Shown piece by piece: positions 19,218 to 28,164 of a stretch of 64,000 bases of DNA; the first letter of the stretch is position 1; the number at the start of each line of letters is the position of its first letter. A program made the translations under genes and the position numbers. This DNA is from Pseudomonas sp. RIT-PI-AD. GTDB taxonomy: Bacteria > Pseudomonadota > Gammaproteobacteria > Pseudomonadales > Pseudomonadaceae. The notes beneath the pieces are model-generated. The model was not told the DNA's origin, ran no database searches, and saw only the letters and a list, made by a program, of their open reading frames with translations. Location of the stretch: positions 43,217 through 107,216 of the forward strand of contig NZ_JANZKU010000018.1 in assembly GCF_025642785.1 (NCBI RefSeq). Reading direction: 5' to 3'.

Positions 19218-20075
19218 ATGAACAGTCTGCTGGTCGCCACCGACCTGTCCGCGCGCTCGGAGCACGCCATCCTGCGTGCGGTACGCCTGGTACGCGACTT
19301 CGGCTGCGACTGGACGTTGCTGCACGTGGTGGACGAAGACTATCCGGAGAGCGTGCTGGAGCATCAGGTGGCGCAGATCACCGAACTGCTGCTGGCGCGG
19401 GTCGACCGCCTCGAAACCTTGTGCGGCCGCCGTCCGCGGGTGCTGGTATGCGCCGGCGACGCCGAGCGCTGCATCGGCGAGATGAGCCTGGAGCTGGGCG
19501 TCGACCTGGTGCTGCTCGGCCGCCATCGGCCCAGCGCCGCCCGCGAGGCGTTCGTCGGCACCACCGGCGAACGGGTGCTGCGCCGCGCGCGCCTGCCGGT
19601 GCTGCGGGTGAGCGGGCCGGCCGAGGAGGACTACCGCGGCCTGCTGCTGGCCCTCGACCTGTCGCCGACCTCGGCCGCCGCGCTGCGTCGCAGCCGCGAC
19701 CTGGGATTGCTGGAACGCTACCGGAGCTGGGTGCTGTATGCCTTCGAGCCCTTCGCCAAGGGCTTCATGCTCTACGCCGGGATCGATCAGGCGCAGATGC
19801 GCGAACACGTCGCCGAGACCGAGCGGCGCGCCGCGCGGGCGCTGCGGACCTTCCTCGCCGAGCAAGAGGCGAACTTCCCCGAAGAGCGCCTGCGGGTGAG
19901 CGAAGGCGCCCCGCTGGAGGTGGTGCGGCGCACCCAGGCGGAGTTGCGCCCGCAGTTGCTGGTGATCGGCACCCACGGCCAGTTGAGCCTGAAGAAAGCC
20001 ATGCTCGGCGGCCTGGCCACGGCGCTGCTCAAGGAAGGCGCCGGCGACATCCTCTGCGTGCCGCCGCAGGCCTGA
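19218..20075 (+). CDS. Tandem universal stress protein (PA4352 type)
   Basis: A 285-residue cytoplasmic protein made of two UspA domains (about 1-140 and 141-285). The second has the nucleotide-binding pattern GTHGQLSLKKAMLGG (G-2x-G-9x-G); in the first the glycines are only partly kept. Ribosome site GGAGGA is just upstream. With an Anr-type box in the promoter and olsA/olsB convergent downstream, it matches the arrangement of PA4352, which supports survival without oxygen. The function is transferred from that homologue. Confidence 0.88.
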   Translation: MNSLLVATDLSARSEHAILRAVRLVRDFGCDWTLLHVVDEDYPESVLEHQVAQITELLLARVDRLETLCGRRPRVLVCAGDAERCIGEMSLELGVDLVLLGRHRPSAAREAFVGTTGERVLRRARLPVLRVSGPAEEDYRGLLLALDLSPTSAAALRRSRDLGLLERYRSWVLYAFEPFAKGFMLYAGIDQAQMREHVAETERRAARALRTFLAEQEANFPEERLRVSEGAPLEVVRRTQAELRPQLLVIGTHGQLSLKKAMLGGLATALLKEGAGDILCVPPQA

Positions 20076-20111
20076 GGCGGCGGCTTTTCCGCCGGGTGTC
20101 GGCCCTGGCCG

Positions 20112-20873
20112 TCAGGCCGCTTTGCGCAGGGCGGGCGCGCTGAGGCCGAGGGCCTCGGCGATGGCCGCCTGGGCGCGCGCCGCCAGTTCGTTGCGCGACA
20201 GGCCCTGGCTGGGAATCGGCGCCAGCAGGTGGATGTCTACCTCGCCGACGTCCGCTTCGAACAGGCGCAGCAAATGGCTGACCAGGTCGTCGTCGCCGAC
20301 GAAGGGCGCGAGGGGGTCCGCTCCGTCCCCGCGGCGGTAGCGGATCGCCACCGGTTGCAGCGCTCGTTGCGCCTCGAGAGCGCAGGCCAGCAAGCGTCCG
20401 TGGAAGGTGCGCAGGCCGTTGCCGTCGGTGGTGGTGCCTTCCGGGAAGATCAGCAGCGCGCGGTCCTGGCGCAGGTGCTGGGCCAGGCGCGGGCCGAGCA
20501 GGGCGCCTTCGCCCGCGCCGCGGCGGATGAACAGGGTGCCGGCCTGTTGCGCCAGCCAGCCGGCCAGCGGCCAGGCGCGCACCTCGGCCTTGGACAGGAA
20601 GGCCAGCGGCGCCAGGGCGCCGAGCAGCGGGATGTCGGTCCAGGACACGTGGTTGGCGACCCACAGCATCGGCTCCCGGGGCACCTGCCCGTGGACCCGC
20701 ACCCGCATGGGCAGGGCGCGCGCGAGGCGGGCGAGGAACCAGCGGGTCAGGCGCGGGCGCAGCCGCGGGTCGCGGGTAAGGCGCTCCAGGAGACCGGCCA
20801 CTGCGGCCAGGCCGATGCCCAGCAGCAGCACGGCGCACAGCCGGGCGAGGCGTGCCGGGCGGCGCAGCTTCAC
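20112..20873 (-). CDS. olsA: OlsA, lyso-ornithine lipid O-acyltransferase
   Basis: A 253-residue PlsC-family acyltransferase. NHVSWTD is the HX4D catalytic motif and FPEGTTT the acceptor-site motif. An N-terminal hydrophobic segment ([18 protein letters not shown]) anchors it to the inner membrane. Its GTG start overlaps the stop of the preceding GNAT-type gene (GTGA), so the pair is coupled. That partner identifies it as OlsA, adding the second acyl chain to make ornithine lipid, and not the general phosphatidic acid enzyme. Confidence 0.87.
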   Translation of the reverse strand: MKLRRPARLARLCAVLLLGIGLAAVAGLLERLTRDPRLRPRLTRWFLARLARALPMRVRVHGQVPREPMLWVANHVSWTDIPLLGALAPLAFLSKAEVRAWPLAGWLAQQAGTLFIRRGAGEGALLGPRLAQHLRQDRALLIFPEGTTTDGNGLRTFHGRLLACALEAQRALQPVAIRYRRGDGADPLAPFVGDDDLVSHLLRLFEADVGEVDIHLLAPIPSQGLSRNELAARAQAAIAEALGLSAPALRKAA

Positions 20874-21640
20874 ACGGCGGCCTTGAAGTGGCGGGCATAG
20901 CGCGGGCACAGCTCGTCGCGCTTGAGCAGGATGAACACGTCGGCGACCTGGAAGTCCGGGTCCCAGCAGGGTTCGCCGCAGACCTTCGCGCCCAGGCGCA
21001 TGTAGGCCTTGAGCAACGGCGGCAGCTCGGCGCTGAGGTTGTCCGGCAGGTTCAATGCCGGCAGCGGGTTCTTCGGCTCGGCGCGCAGGTGCTCGGTGCA
21101 CAGGTAGCCGTCGCGCAGGCGTTGCATCACTGCCCGCGCCTGGATGCCGCCGTCCTGCATGGGGATGCTCGCGCAGCCCATCAGGTAGCGGTAGCCGCCC
21201 TGGTTGAGCACCTCCGCCAGTTCGCCCCAGAGCACCGCGATGGTGGCGCCGTTGCGGTAGTCGAGGTCGACGCAGGTGCGGCCGATCTCCAGCACCGGGC
21301 CTTGCAGGCCGGCGAGGCCGTGCAGGCTGAATTCTTCCTCGCTGTAGAAGCGCCCGAGGTCGGCGGCGGCGCGGTGGTCGAGCAGGCGCGTGGTGGCCAC
21401 CAGTTGCCCGCTGCCCAGGTCGCGCACGCCGATGTGTTCGCAATGGGGGTCGTAGTCATCCATGTCGAGGCCGAACTCGGCGCCCTTGAGGGTGGCGGCG
21501 AACTCCCGGCTAAACACCCGGAAGCGCAGGGCCTGGGCCTCGCGCAGGGCGGCGACGCCCTCCAGGCGTTCGGCGCGCAGGCGGCGCGGGCGTTTTTCCA
21601 GGCGGACGACGGCGTCGTGAGTGAGGGCGATCTGGGTCAT
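20870..21640 (-). CDS. olsB: OlsB, ornithine N-acyltransferase
   Basis: A 256-residue GNAT-fold acyltransferase of the OlsB/hemolysin-like family. [13 protein letters not shown], the acidic [14 protein letters not shown] and [16 protein letters not shown] are characteristic. It transfers a 3-hydroxyacyl group from acyl carrier protein to the alpha-amine of ornithine, the first step of ornithine lipid synthesis, a phosphorus-free membrane lipid. It is the first gene of the olsBA operon. No Pho box was found in the upstream 150 bases, although phosphate limitation is the usual signal. Confidence 0.88.
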   Translation of the reverse strand: MTQIALTHDAVVRLEKRPRRLRAERLEGVAALREAQALRFRVFSREFAATLKGAEFGLDMDDYDPHCEHIGVRDLGSGQLVATTRLLDHRAAADLGRFYSEEEFSLHGLAGLQGPVLEIGRTCVDLDYRNGATIAVLWGELAEVLNQGGYRYLMGCASIPMQDGGIQARAVMQRLRDGYLCTEHLRAEPKNPLPALNLPDNLSAELPPLLKAYMRLGAKVCGEPCWDPDFQVADVFILLKRDELCPRYARHFKAAV

Positions 21641-21786
21641 GGAGGGCCTCCGTTGGCCGGCGCGTTCCCGGTTGCAGTCAGTCGTGCTCGTTGTGCAAGC
21701 TCAGCCTAGGCCGCGCCGGTGTCAGCCCGGTGACGCGGCGGTGATGCTTGTGTGACAGTGACCGCCCCTTGAGGAGGAACCCCACC

Positions 21787-22671
21787 ATGCCCTGGCAGGC
21801 TTCGCTCGGCCCGCTCCAACGCCTCGCCCCCGTCCGCCTGGACGACTGGTACGCGGCCCTGCGCGCGCGGGCCGGCGACGCCACGCCGCTGCGCCTGGCG
21901 CTGCTCGGCGGACGCCTGGCGGCGACCCCGGGGCTGGCCTTCCTCGCCGGCTACCAGGCCGCGTTGCGCGCCCTGTGGCCTTCGGCCCCGGCGAGCCTGG
22001 GCGCCTTCTGCGTGACCGAGCGGCGCAGCCTGCGCCCGGCGGACCTGGAGACCCGCCTGGAGGGCTTGAGCCTGAACGGCCGCAAGGATTTCGTCAGCGC
22101 CGCCGACGCCGCCGACTGGCTGCTGGTGGCGGCGCGGGAGGACGCTCCCGGCGAGGCGCCGCGGCTGGCGCTCTGCGTGGTGCGCAACGGCTCCCCCGGG
22201 GTGCGCCTCGAAGCCCTGCCGGCGCTGCCGCTGATGCCGGACATCGGCCACGCCCGGCTGTATCTGGAGGGGGCTCATTGCGAACGCCTGGCGGGCGATG
22301 GCTGGAGCGACTACGCCAAGCCGTTCCGCACCCTGGAGGACCTCTACGTGCTCGCCGCCCTGGTCGCCTGGCTCTACGGCGTCGGCCTCGACGCCGGCTG
22401 GCCGGAACCCTTGCGCCTGCGCCTGATCGCGCTGCTCGGCGGCTGCGCGGAAGGGGCGCGGCAGTGCCCGTCGGCGGCGGGCGGCCACATGCTGCTGGCC
22501 GGTCTGTTCGCGCAGTTCCAGGCGCTGCACGCCGACCTGGACGCCGCCTTCGCCGCCACGCCGGCGCCCTGGCCGGCGCTGTGGCAGCGCGACCGCGGCC
22601 TGCTCGGGATCGCCGCCACCGCCCGCGAGCGGCGCCTGGAAAAGGCCCGCGAGGCGCTGGGCCTGGGCTGA
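21787..22671 (+). CDS. Acyl-CoA dehydrogenase-like protein, short
   Basis: A 294-residue protein weakly resembling acyl-CoA dehydrogenases: a middle stretch LEGLSLNGRKDFVSAADAAD with DWLLVAA looks like the flavin-contacting beta domain, followed by a helical C-terminus. It is about 90 residues shorter than classical enzymes and I do not find the catalytic glutamate region. The start is set by GAGGAGGA about 10 bases upstream of ATG 21787. Divergent from olsB; a link to lipid metabolism is plausible but unproven. Confidence 0.6.
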   Translation: MPWQASLGPLQRLAPVRLDDWYAALRARAGDATPLRLALLGGRLAATPGLAFLAGYQAALRALWPSAPASLGAFCVTERRSLRPADLETRLEGLSLNGRKDFVSAADAADWLLVAAREDAPGEAPRLALCVVRNGSPGVRLEALPALPLMPDIGHARLYLEGAHCERLAGDGWSDYAKPFRTLEDLYVLAALVAWLYGVGLDAGWPEPLRLRLIALLGGCAEGARQCPSAAGGHMLLAGLFAQFQALHADLDAAFAATPAPWPALWQRDRGLLGIAATARERRLEKAREALGLG

Positions 22672-22732
22672 GCCGCCGGTCTCGCGACGTCGCGACGGGC
22701 GCGGCGGCCGGGCGGCGCGGGAGGTCCGCGGC

Positions 22733-22746
22733 TTGATCCAGGTCAG
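22733..22746 (+). promoter_or_regulatory. Possible Anr box upstream of ODP gene
   Basis: TTGATCCAGGTCAG keeps the full TTGAT half and part of the other half (GTCAG against ATCAA). It is centred about 61 bases before the diiron protein gene. The second half is imperfect, so this is tentative. Confidence 0.4.
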
Positions 22747-22800
22747 TGCGGCATAGCGCCACGCCCGGTATGGTCCTCGCGCATTTCCGGAGAGAAATCC

Positions 22801-23586
22801 ATGCGACGCGAGCCCATCGTGCTGTTCGACAACGGCGCCCATCAATGCCTGATGTTCGACGACCTTGTCAGTGGCGACGGGGTGCAGTCCAACCAGTTCC
22901 TGATCATCGACCACGACGAGCAACTGCTGCTCGACCCGGGTGGCGACCTCACCTACACCCCGCTGTCGCTGGAGCTGTCCAAGTTCATCAGCGTGCAGGA
23001 CCTGACCTACATCTTCGCCTCGCACCAGGACCCGGACATCATCGCCTCCCTGGACAAATGGCTGCTGCACACCCGCGCCAAGGTGATCTGCTCCAAGCTG
23101 TGGGCGCGCTTCCTGCCGCACCTCACGGCCAACTACCTGGCGATCAGCCACGGTATCTCCACCTATGACCGGATCATCGCGTTGCCCGACCGTGGCCAGT
23201 CGATTCCCCTCGGGAAGTGCCAGCTCAAGGCGGTGCCGGCGCACTTCCTGCACTCGGTGGGCAATTTCCAGATCTACGATCCGCTGAGCAAGATCCTGTT
23301 CTCCGGCGACATGGGCGCCTCCCTGGTGGAAGACGCCACGCCGGTGGCGGATTTCGCCGCCCACCTGCCGCACATGGAGGGCTTCCACAAGCGCTACATG
23401 GCGAGCAACAAGATCTGCCGGCTGTGGGCGGCGATGGTGCGCCAGATGGACGTGGAGATGATCGTGCCGCAGCACGGGCGGCCCTTCGTCGGCCAGGAAA
23501 TGATCAGCGCCTTCCTCTACTGGATCGAAAACCTCGAGTGCGGCCTCGACCTGATGGGCCCGCAGGACTACCAGTTGCCGCGCTGA
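22801..23586 (+). CDS. ODP-type oxygen-binding diiron protein (metallo-beta-lactamase fold)
   Basis: A 261-residue flavodiiron-like protein lacking the flavodoxin domain. Metal ligands are seen in SHQDPDI, PAHFLHSVGN, FSGDMGAS and VPQHGRP. Members bind oxygen reversibly at a diiron site and in some bacteria work with chemotaxis receptors; here no chemotaxis gene is adjacent. The possible Anr box upstream would fit a role at low oxygen. Catalytic oxidase activity is less likely without the flavin domain. Confidence 0.82.
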   Translation: MRREPIVLFDNGAHQCLMFDDLVSGDGVQSNQFLIIDHDEQLLLDPGGDLTYTPLSLELSKFISVQDLTYIFASHQDPDIIASLDKWLLHTRAKVICSKLWARFLPHLTANYLAISHGISTYDRIIALPDRGQSIPLGKCQLKAVPAHFLHSVGNFQIYDPLSKILFSGDMGASLVEDATPVADFAAHLPHMEGFHKRYMASNKICRLWAAMVRQMDVEMIVPQHGRPFVGQEMISAFLYWIENLECGLDLMGPQDYQLPR

Positions 23587-23790
23587 GGCCCGCGGCGACC
23601 GAGCGTTTGCCTGTCGCCTGCCGCGTGTTAGGTTCTCTGCGAAAAACGTCGGCGCGCGATGCCCGGGCGGGGTCCTCCCGGAGCGGCGATTCGTCCCGGG
23701 GGCGAACGCGCGGCCCGCAGCGGTTTCGCCCTGGCATCGCCGCGCGCCGACAGGTTTCGTTGCGCCCACACGACAAGCAGAGGCCGTTCG

Positions 23791-24906
23791 ATGCCCGTTT
23801 CCTTCCTGCGCCAGTGCTGCCGGCTCGCCGGTTTCTGCCTGGGCGTTTCCTTCCTTCCGGCCCAGGCGGAAACCTGGCCCGGCGTCGACTGGAGCCGCGC
23901 GGCCGAGCCGCCCGGCGCCGCGCTCGAAGCCTTCGAGGCCTATGCCTTTCCCGCCCGCGACGACCTTTCCCGCCGCGGCGTGCGCACCGACGCGTTGCTG
24001 GTGGTGCGCGATGGCGTGCTGGTCTACGAGCGTTACGCGGCGCCGACCACGGCGAGCACGCCGCACCTCACCTGGTCGATCAGCAAGAGCCTGCTCGCCA
24101 CCCTGCTCGGGGTGGCCTACGGGGAAAAGCGCTTCAAGCTGGACGATCCCGTCGCCCGCTACTATCCGGCCTTCGCCAAGCGTCCCAACGTGCGCCTGGA
24201 AGACCTGCTGCACTGGGCCTCCGGCATGGCCTGGTCCGAGGACTACGAGTACGCGCCGCTGAAATCCTCGGTGGTGGCGATGCTCTATACCCGCGGCCGG
24301 GCGGACATGGCCGGGTTCGCCGCGGCGCGGCCGCTGGACGCGGTGCCGGGCAAGCGCTTCCGCTATTCCAGCGGCGACAGCGCCGTGCTGGCCGCCGCGC
24401 TGAAGGGCATGGTTGGCGCCAAGGCCTACCCGGACTACCCCTGGACCGCGCTGTTCGACCCCCTCGGCATCACGTCGGCGGTCTGGGAGACCGATGCCGC
24501 CGGCACCCTGGTCGGTTCCTCCTACGCCTACCTGAGCGCCCGCGACCTGGCGCGGGTCGGCCTGCTGATGCAGCGCGACGGCCGCTGGGGCGAGCGCCGG
24601 TTGCTGCCGAAGGACTGGCTGGCGTTCAACCGCAAGCCTTTCGCCGGCTACCGCGGGCGGCCGGGCGAGGCGGTGCCGGGCGGGCACTGGTGGCTCAACG
24701 CGGTGCTGAAAGGGGCGGCCAAGCCCTGGCCGGACGCGCCGGAGGACACCTTCGCCGCCCTCGGCCACTGGGGCCAGGCGCTGTACGTCATGCCAAGCGC
24801 CGGGCTGGTGATCGTGCGTTATGCCGACGACCGCGACGACGCCTATCGCCACGACGAACTGCTCAAGCGCGCCCTGGCCGCCTTCGCCCCGCAGGTGCGC
24901 CCATGA
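23791..24906 (+). CDS. Secreted serine hydrolase, beta-lactamase fold
   Basis: A 371-residue periplasmic protein with a signal peptide ending near AQA (residue 26). Ser96-Ile-Ser-Lys99 is the SxxK nucleophile motif, Tyr192-Ser-Ser194 the YxS motif, and HWGQ near 329 replaces the KTG triad. This pattern is that of class C-like esterases and 6-aminohexanoate oligomer hydrolases, not true AmpC. Substrate unknown. Its stop overlaps the start of the next gene (ATGA). Confidence 0.87.
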   Translation: MPVSFLRQCCRLAGFCLGVSFLPAQAETWPGVDWSRAAEPPGAALEAFEAYAFPARDDLSRRGVRTDALLVVRDGVLVYERYAAPTTASTPHLTWSISKSLLATLLGVAYGEKRFKLDDPVARYYPAFAKRPNVRLEDLLHWASGMAWSEDYEYAPLKSSVVAMLYTRGRADMAGFAAARPLDAVPGKRFRYSSGDSAVLAAALKGMVGAKAYPDYPWTALFDPLGITSAVWETDAAGTLVGSSYAYLSARDLARVGLLMQRDGRWGERRLLPKDWLAFNRKPFAGYRGRPGEAVPGGHWWLNAVLKGAAKPWPDAPEDTFAALGHWGQALYVMPSAGLVIVRYADDRDDAYRHDELLKRALAAFAPQVRP

Positions 24907-25244
24907 GCCGCCGCCTGCTGCGCATCCTCGGGGTCCTGGTGCTGCTCGGCCTGGTGCTGCTGTCCGGGCTGGCCTGGCGCAACCGCGTGGACCTGGCGGC
25001 TTTCCCCGCCATCGTCGGCGCCTACAGCGCCAAGGAGTACTGCTCCTGTCGCTACGTGATGGACAACCCGGCCGATTACTGCGCCGCCTACGTCAGGCAG
25101 TACGTGCCCCTCAGCGGCTTCCACGACGATCCCGCGCGCAAGCGGGTGACCGCGCGCGGCCTGGGCAGCACCCAGAGCGCCGCCTGGGTGAGCCCGCGCC
25201 AGGGCTGCCGGCTGCTGCCGGAGGCGGACGCCTTGCCGGAGTGA
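24903..25244 (+). CDS. Small membrane-anchored cysteine-rich protein
   Basis: A 113-residue protein with one N-terminal helix (ILGVLVLLGLVLLSGLAW) and a periplasmic domain bearing four conserved-looking cysteines (YCSCRYVMDNPADYC plus QGCRLL). Coupled by ATGA to the serine hydrolase, it is probably its partner or part of the same process. I do not recognise the family. The disulfide-competent pattern and the tail RKRVTARGLGSTQSAAW suggest a folded periplasmic domain. Confidence 0.75.
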   Translation: MSRRLLRILGVLVLLGLVLLSGLAWRNRVDLAAFPAIVGAYSAKEYCSCRYVMDNPADYCAAYVRQYVPLSGFHDDPARKRVTARGLGSTQSAAWVSPRQGCRLLPEADALPE

Positions 25245-25318
25245 CGGCCGGGAAGGGTGGGCAAGGGCGGTCCGGACGGTTATCGTTCCGCCCTGTTCGA
25301 CTGTCCGAAGGCTTCCCG

Positions 25319-25897
25319 ATGTTCCGCCCCTATGCTGTGTTCCTCCTGCTTCTCGGCGCCGCCTGGCAAGCCCAGGCGGGCTGGTACCTGGACAACGAGT
25401 CCTCGCGCATTTCCTTCATTTCCAGCAAGCAGGGCACGCTGTCCGAAGTCCACCGCTTCCTCACCCTGCACGGCACCATCGACGACGCCGGGCAGGCGCT
25501 CCTGCGCATCGAGCTGGATTCGGTGAGCACCGGGGTGCCGCTGCGCGACCAGCGCCTGCGCCAGTGGCTGTTCGAGGTGGCGCATTTCCCCGAGGCGCGG
25601 GTCGCCGCGCGGCTGGATCTCGGCCCGATCACCAACCTGGCGCCCGGCGCGCAACTCGAATTGCGCCTGCCGCTGAGCCTGACCCTGCACGGCAAGACCC
25701 GGCACTACCAGGCCGACCTGCTGGCCACCCGCCTGGATGACCATCGCTTCCAAGTGGTGACCCTGGCGCCGCTGGTGCTGCAGGCACCGGATTTCGGCCT
25801 GGCGGCGGGGTTGGAGCGGCTGCGCGCCGGCGCCGGCCTCGACCTGCTCAGCCCCTCGGTGCCGGTCGGCGCCGTGCTGATCTTCGGCGAGCGCTGA
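25319..25897 (+). CDS. YceI-family periplasmic protein
   Basis: A 192-residue protein with a signal peptide (cleavage near AQA-GWYLDNESS). The core has YceI features: SRISFISSKQG at the start, LHGTIDD, and PLSLTLHGKTRHYQADL. The lipocalin-like barrel of this family binds isoprenoids or similar lipids in the periplasm. It lies 7 bases before the GTG of the phospholipase D-type gene, so the two are probably co-transcribed. Confidence 0.88.
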   Translation: MFRPYAVFLLLLGAAWQAQAGWYLDNESSRISFISSKQGTLSEVHRFLTLHGTIDDAGQALLRIELDSVSTGVPLRDQRLRQWLFEVAHFPEARVAARLDLGPITNLAPGAQLELRLPLSLTLHGKTRHYQADLLATRLDDHRFQVVTLAPLVLQAPDFGLAAGLERLRAGAGLDLLSPSVPVGAVLIFGER

Positions 25898-25904
25898 GCG
25901 GTCC

Positions 25905-27059
25905 GTGGGCACCATCTTCCCGTGGAGGGACGGCAACCGCTTCAGCCTGCTGGTGGACGGCCCGCGCTTTTTCCCGGCGATGCTCGCGGCGATCGACCGC
26001 GCGCAGCGGCAGATCGCCCTGGAGCTCTACCTGGTGGAGGCCGGGCAATGCGGCGAGCGGCTGGTCGAGGCGCTGTGCGCCGCCGCCGAGCGCGGGGTCA
26101 AGGTGCGCTGCCTGTTCGACGGCTTCGGCAGCCTGCGCCTGGGCATGACCCTGCGCGCGCGCCTGGCCGCCGCCGGCGTGCAGTTGCAGGCCTACAACCC
26201 GCTGCGCTGGCGGCGCGGCCTGAACAACCTGTACCGCGATCACCGCAAGTTGCTGGTGGTGGACGAAACGGTGGCCTTCGTCGGCGGCGCCGGCGCCACC
26301 GACGAGTTCTGGCTGCCCGGCGCCGATGCCAGCCCCTGGCACGAGGTCATGGTGGAGATCCGCGGGCCGCTGGTCGGGCACTGGCAGGTGCTGTTCAACG
26401 TGCAATGGCTGGCCAGCCTCGGCCGGCACCCGTGGAAACCCGGGGAGGCGCCGGGGCTCGAACACCTGCCGCCCTGTCCGCCGGCGGGGCAAGGGCTTGG
26501 GCGGGTGGCCTACGCGGATGCCCGGCAGCACCGCGACATCGTTCAGTCGCTGATGCGCAGCCTGCATCGCGCGCGCCAGCGGGTCTGGCTGGCGACGCCC
26601 TATTTCCTGCCCAGCTGGAAGGTCCGCCGGGCGTTGATCAAGGCCGCGCGACGCGGCGTCGACGTGCGCCTGCTGCTGACCGGCCGGCGCACCGACCATC
26701 CGCCGGTGCGCTTCGCCGGCCAGCGCTATTACCCGCGGCTGCTGAAGGCCGGCGTGCGAATCTTCGAATACCAGCCGCGATTCCTGCATTTGAAGATGGT
26801 GCTGGCGGACGACTGGGTGAGCCTCGGCTCGTGCAATTTCGATCACTGGAACCTGCGCTTCAACCTGGAGGCCAACCTGGAGGCGGTGGACCCCGCGCTG
26901 ACCGCGGAGGTGGCCGCCAGCCTGGCCGGGGATTTCGCCCTGAGCCGGGAGATTTCCCTCGACGACTGGCGCGCGCGGCCGCTGCTCAAGCGCTTCTACC
27001 AGCGCCTGTGGGGCTGGCTGGACCGCATGGCGGTCAACCTGCTGGACCGCCGTCGCTGA
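25905..27059 (+). CDS. Cardiolipin synthase B-type phospholipase D family protein
   Basis: A 384-residue protein with two HKD motifs: His113, Lys115 and Asp120, and His295, Lys297 and Asp302 (HLKMVLADD). Such ClsB-like enzymes join phospholipid head groups to make cardiolipin at the inner membrane. No N-terminal membrane segment is present, as in ClsB and unlike ClsA. The GTG start lies 7 bases after the YceI stop. Phosphatidyl transfer is inferred from family; other PLD reactions are possible. Confidence 0.88.
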   Translation: MGTIFPWRDGNRFSLLVDGPRFFPAMLAAIDRAQRQIALELYLVEAGQCGERLVEALCAAAERGVKVRCLFDGFGSLRLGMTLRARLAAAGVQLQAYNPLRWRRGLNNLYRDHRKLLVVDETVAFVGGAGATDEFWLPGADASPWHEVMVEIRGPLVGHWQVLFNVQWLASLGRHPWKPGEAPGLEHLPPCPPAGQGLGRVAYADARQHRDIVQSLMRSLHRARQRVWLATPYFLPSWKVRRALIKAARRGVDVRLLLTGRRTDHPPVRFAGQRYYPRLLKAGVRIFEYQPRFLHLKMVLADDWVSLGSCNFDHWNLRFNLEANLEAVDPALTAEVAASLAGDFALSREISLDDWRARPLLKRFYQRLWGWLDRMAVNLLDRRR

Positions 27060-27147
27060 CCGCCGCCGGCGCTGTAGTAGCAGGCTGTTACCCGCGCCGG
27101 CGTCCGCGGGTGGATACTCCGCGAGTGACTTTCCCAGGAGAACCCTG

Positions 27148-27729
27148 ATGGCTGCGAAAAACATCCTCATGCTCGTCGGCGATTACGTCGAGGATTACGA
27201 AACCATGGTGCCGTTCCAGGCGCTGACCATGGTCGGGCATACCGTCCATGCCGTCTGCCCGGACAAGGGCGCCGGTGACAAGGTGCGCACCGCGATCCAT
27301 GACTTCGAGGGCGACCAGACCTACAGCGAGAAGCCAGGGCACCTGTTCGCCCTGAACTTCGCGTTCGCCGACGTGCGCGCCGACGCCTACGACGCCCTGG
27401 TGATCCCCGGTGGGCGGGCGCCCGAGTACCTGCGCCTGGATGCACGGGTGCTGGCGCTGGTGCGAGCCTTCGACGCCGCCGGCAAGCCCATCGCCGCGGT
27501 CTGCCACGGTGCGCAACTGCTGGCCGCCGCCGGGGTGCTCGGCGGACGCGCCTGCAGCGCCTATCCGGCCTGCGCGCCGGAGGTCCGCCTGGCCGGCGGC
27601 GAATACGTGGAAATCCCGGTGGACCAGGCCCACGTCCAGGGCAACCTGGTCAGCGCCCCGGCCTGGCCGGCGCACCCCGCCTGGCTGGCGGCCTTCCTCG
27701 GCCTGCTGGGCACCCGCATCGAACCCTGA
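27148..27729 (+). CDS. PfpI/DJ-1 family protein
   Basis: A 193-residue class I glutamine amidotransferase-like protein. The nucleophile elbow AAVCHGAQ carries Cys119, and Glu15 (YVEDYE) is the usual neighbouring acid. Family members act as deglycases, chaperones or peptidases under stress; the exact activity is open. It has an AGGAGA ribosome site and is followed at 55 bases by the small RHH gene. Confidence 0.88.
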   Translation: MAAKNILMLVGDYVEDYETMVPFQALTMVGHTVHAVCPDKGAGDKVRTAIHDFEGDQTYSEKPGHLFALNFAFADVRADAYDALVIPGGRAPEYLRLDARVLALVRAFDAAGKPIAAVCHGAQLLAAAGVLGGRACSAYPACAPEVRLAGGEYVEIPVDQAHVQGNLVSAPAWPAHPAWLAAFLGLLGTRIEP

Positions 27730-27784
27730 TGCACCCCGTGGCGCCCTGCGGGGCGCCGTCTCCCGCCACGCCGGAGCCGCTGCC

Positions 27785-28090
27785 ATGTGCGAGTTGTACG
27801 TCAAGGCCGACCCGATCCTCTACGAGTCCCGCTCGCGCTCCCTGCGGATTCGCGGGGAGGTTACCACCCTGCGCCTGGAGAACCAGTTCTGGGACATCCT
27901 CGCGGAAATCGCCGAGGTGGACGGCATGAGCACCAACCAGTTGATCGCCAAGCTGTACGACGAGGTGATGGACTACCGCGGCGAGGTGGTGAATTTCGCC
28001 TCCTTCCTGCGGGTGAGCTGCACCCGCTACCTGGCCCAGCGCCGTGGCGGTGTGGCGGAACTGAGCCTGGTGGGCCGCGCCCGGGGCTGA
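27785..28090 (+). CDS. Ribbon-helix-helix domain protein (RHH_4 type)
   Basis: A 101-residue protein. The strand RIRGEVTTLRLENQFWDIL, followed by helices DGMSTNQLIAKLYDEVMDY, gives the RHH_4 fold seen in small DNA-binding or aryl-sulfate-linked proteins. It follows the PfpI gene on the same strand and could regulate it or mntH. No operator was identified. Confidence 0.75.
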   Translation: MCELYVKADPILYESRSRSLRIRGEVTTLRLENQFWDILAEIAEVDGMSTNQLIAKLYDEVMDYRGEVVNFASFLRVSCTRYLAQRRGGVAELSLVGRARG

Positions 28091-28164
28091 GCGACGCCCG
28101 GCGCGAGACTTTCCCGTCGCGCGGCGTTTAAGCTGGCCGTCCCGCCGCCCGCCAAGCGATCACG

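Noticed and set aside
20112..20873. General PlsC enzyme of phosphatidic acid synthesis
   Set aside because: Coupling to the OlsB-type gene and the PA4350-4351 arrangement favour OlsA; a separate plsC is expected elsewhere.
23791..24906. Beta-lactamase resistance gene
   Set aside because: SxxK and YxS are present, but HWGQ replaces KTG, which points to the esterase/oligomer hydrolase branch; there is no ampR neighbour.
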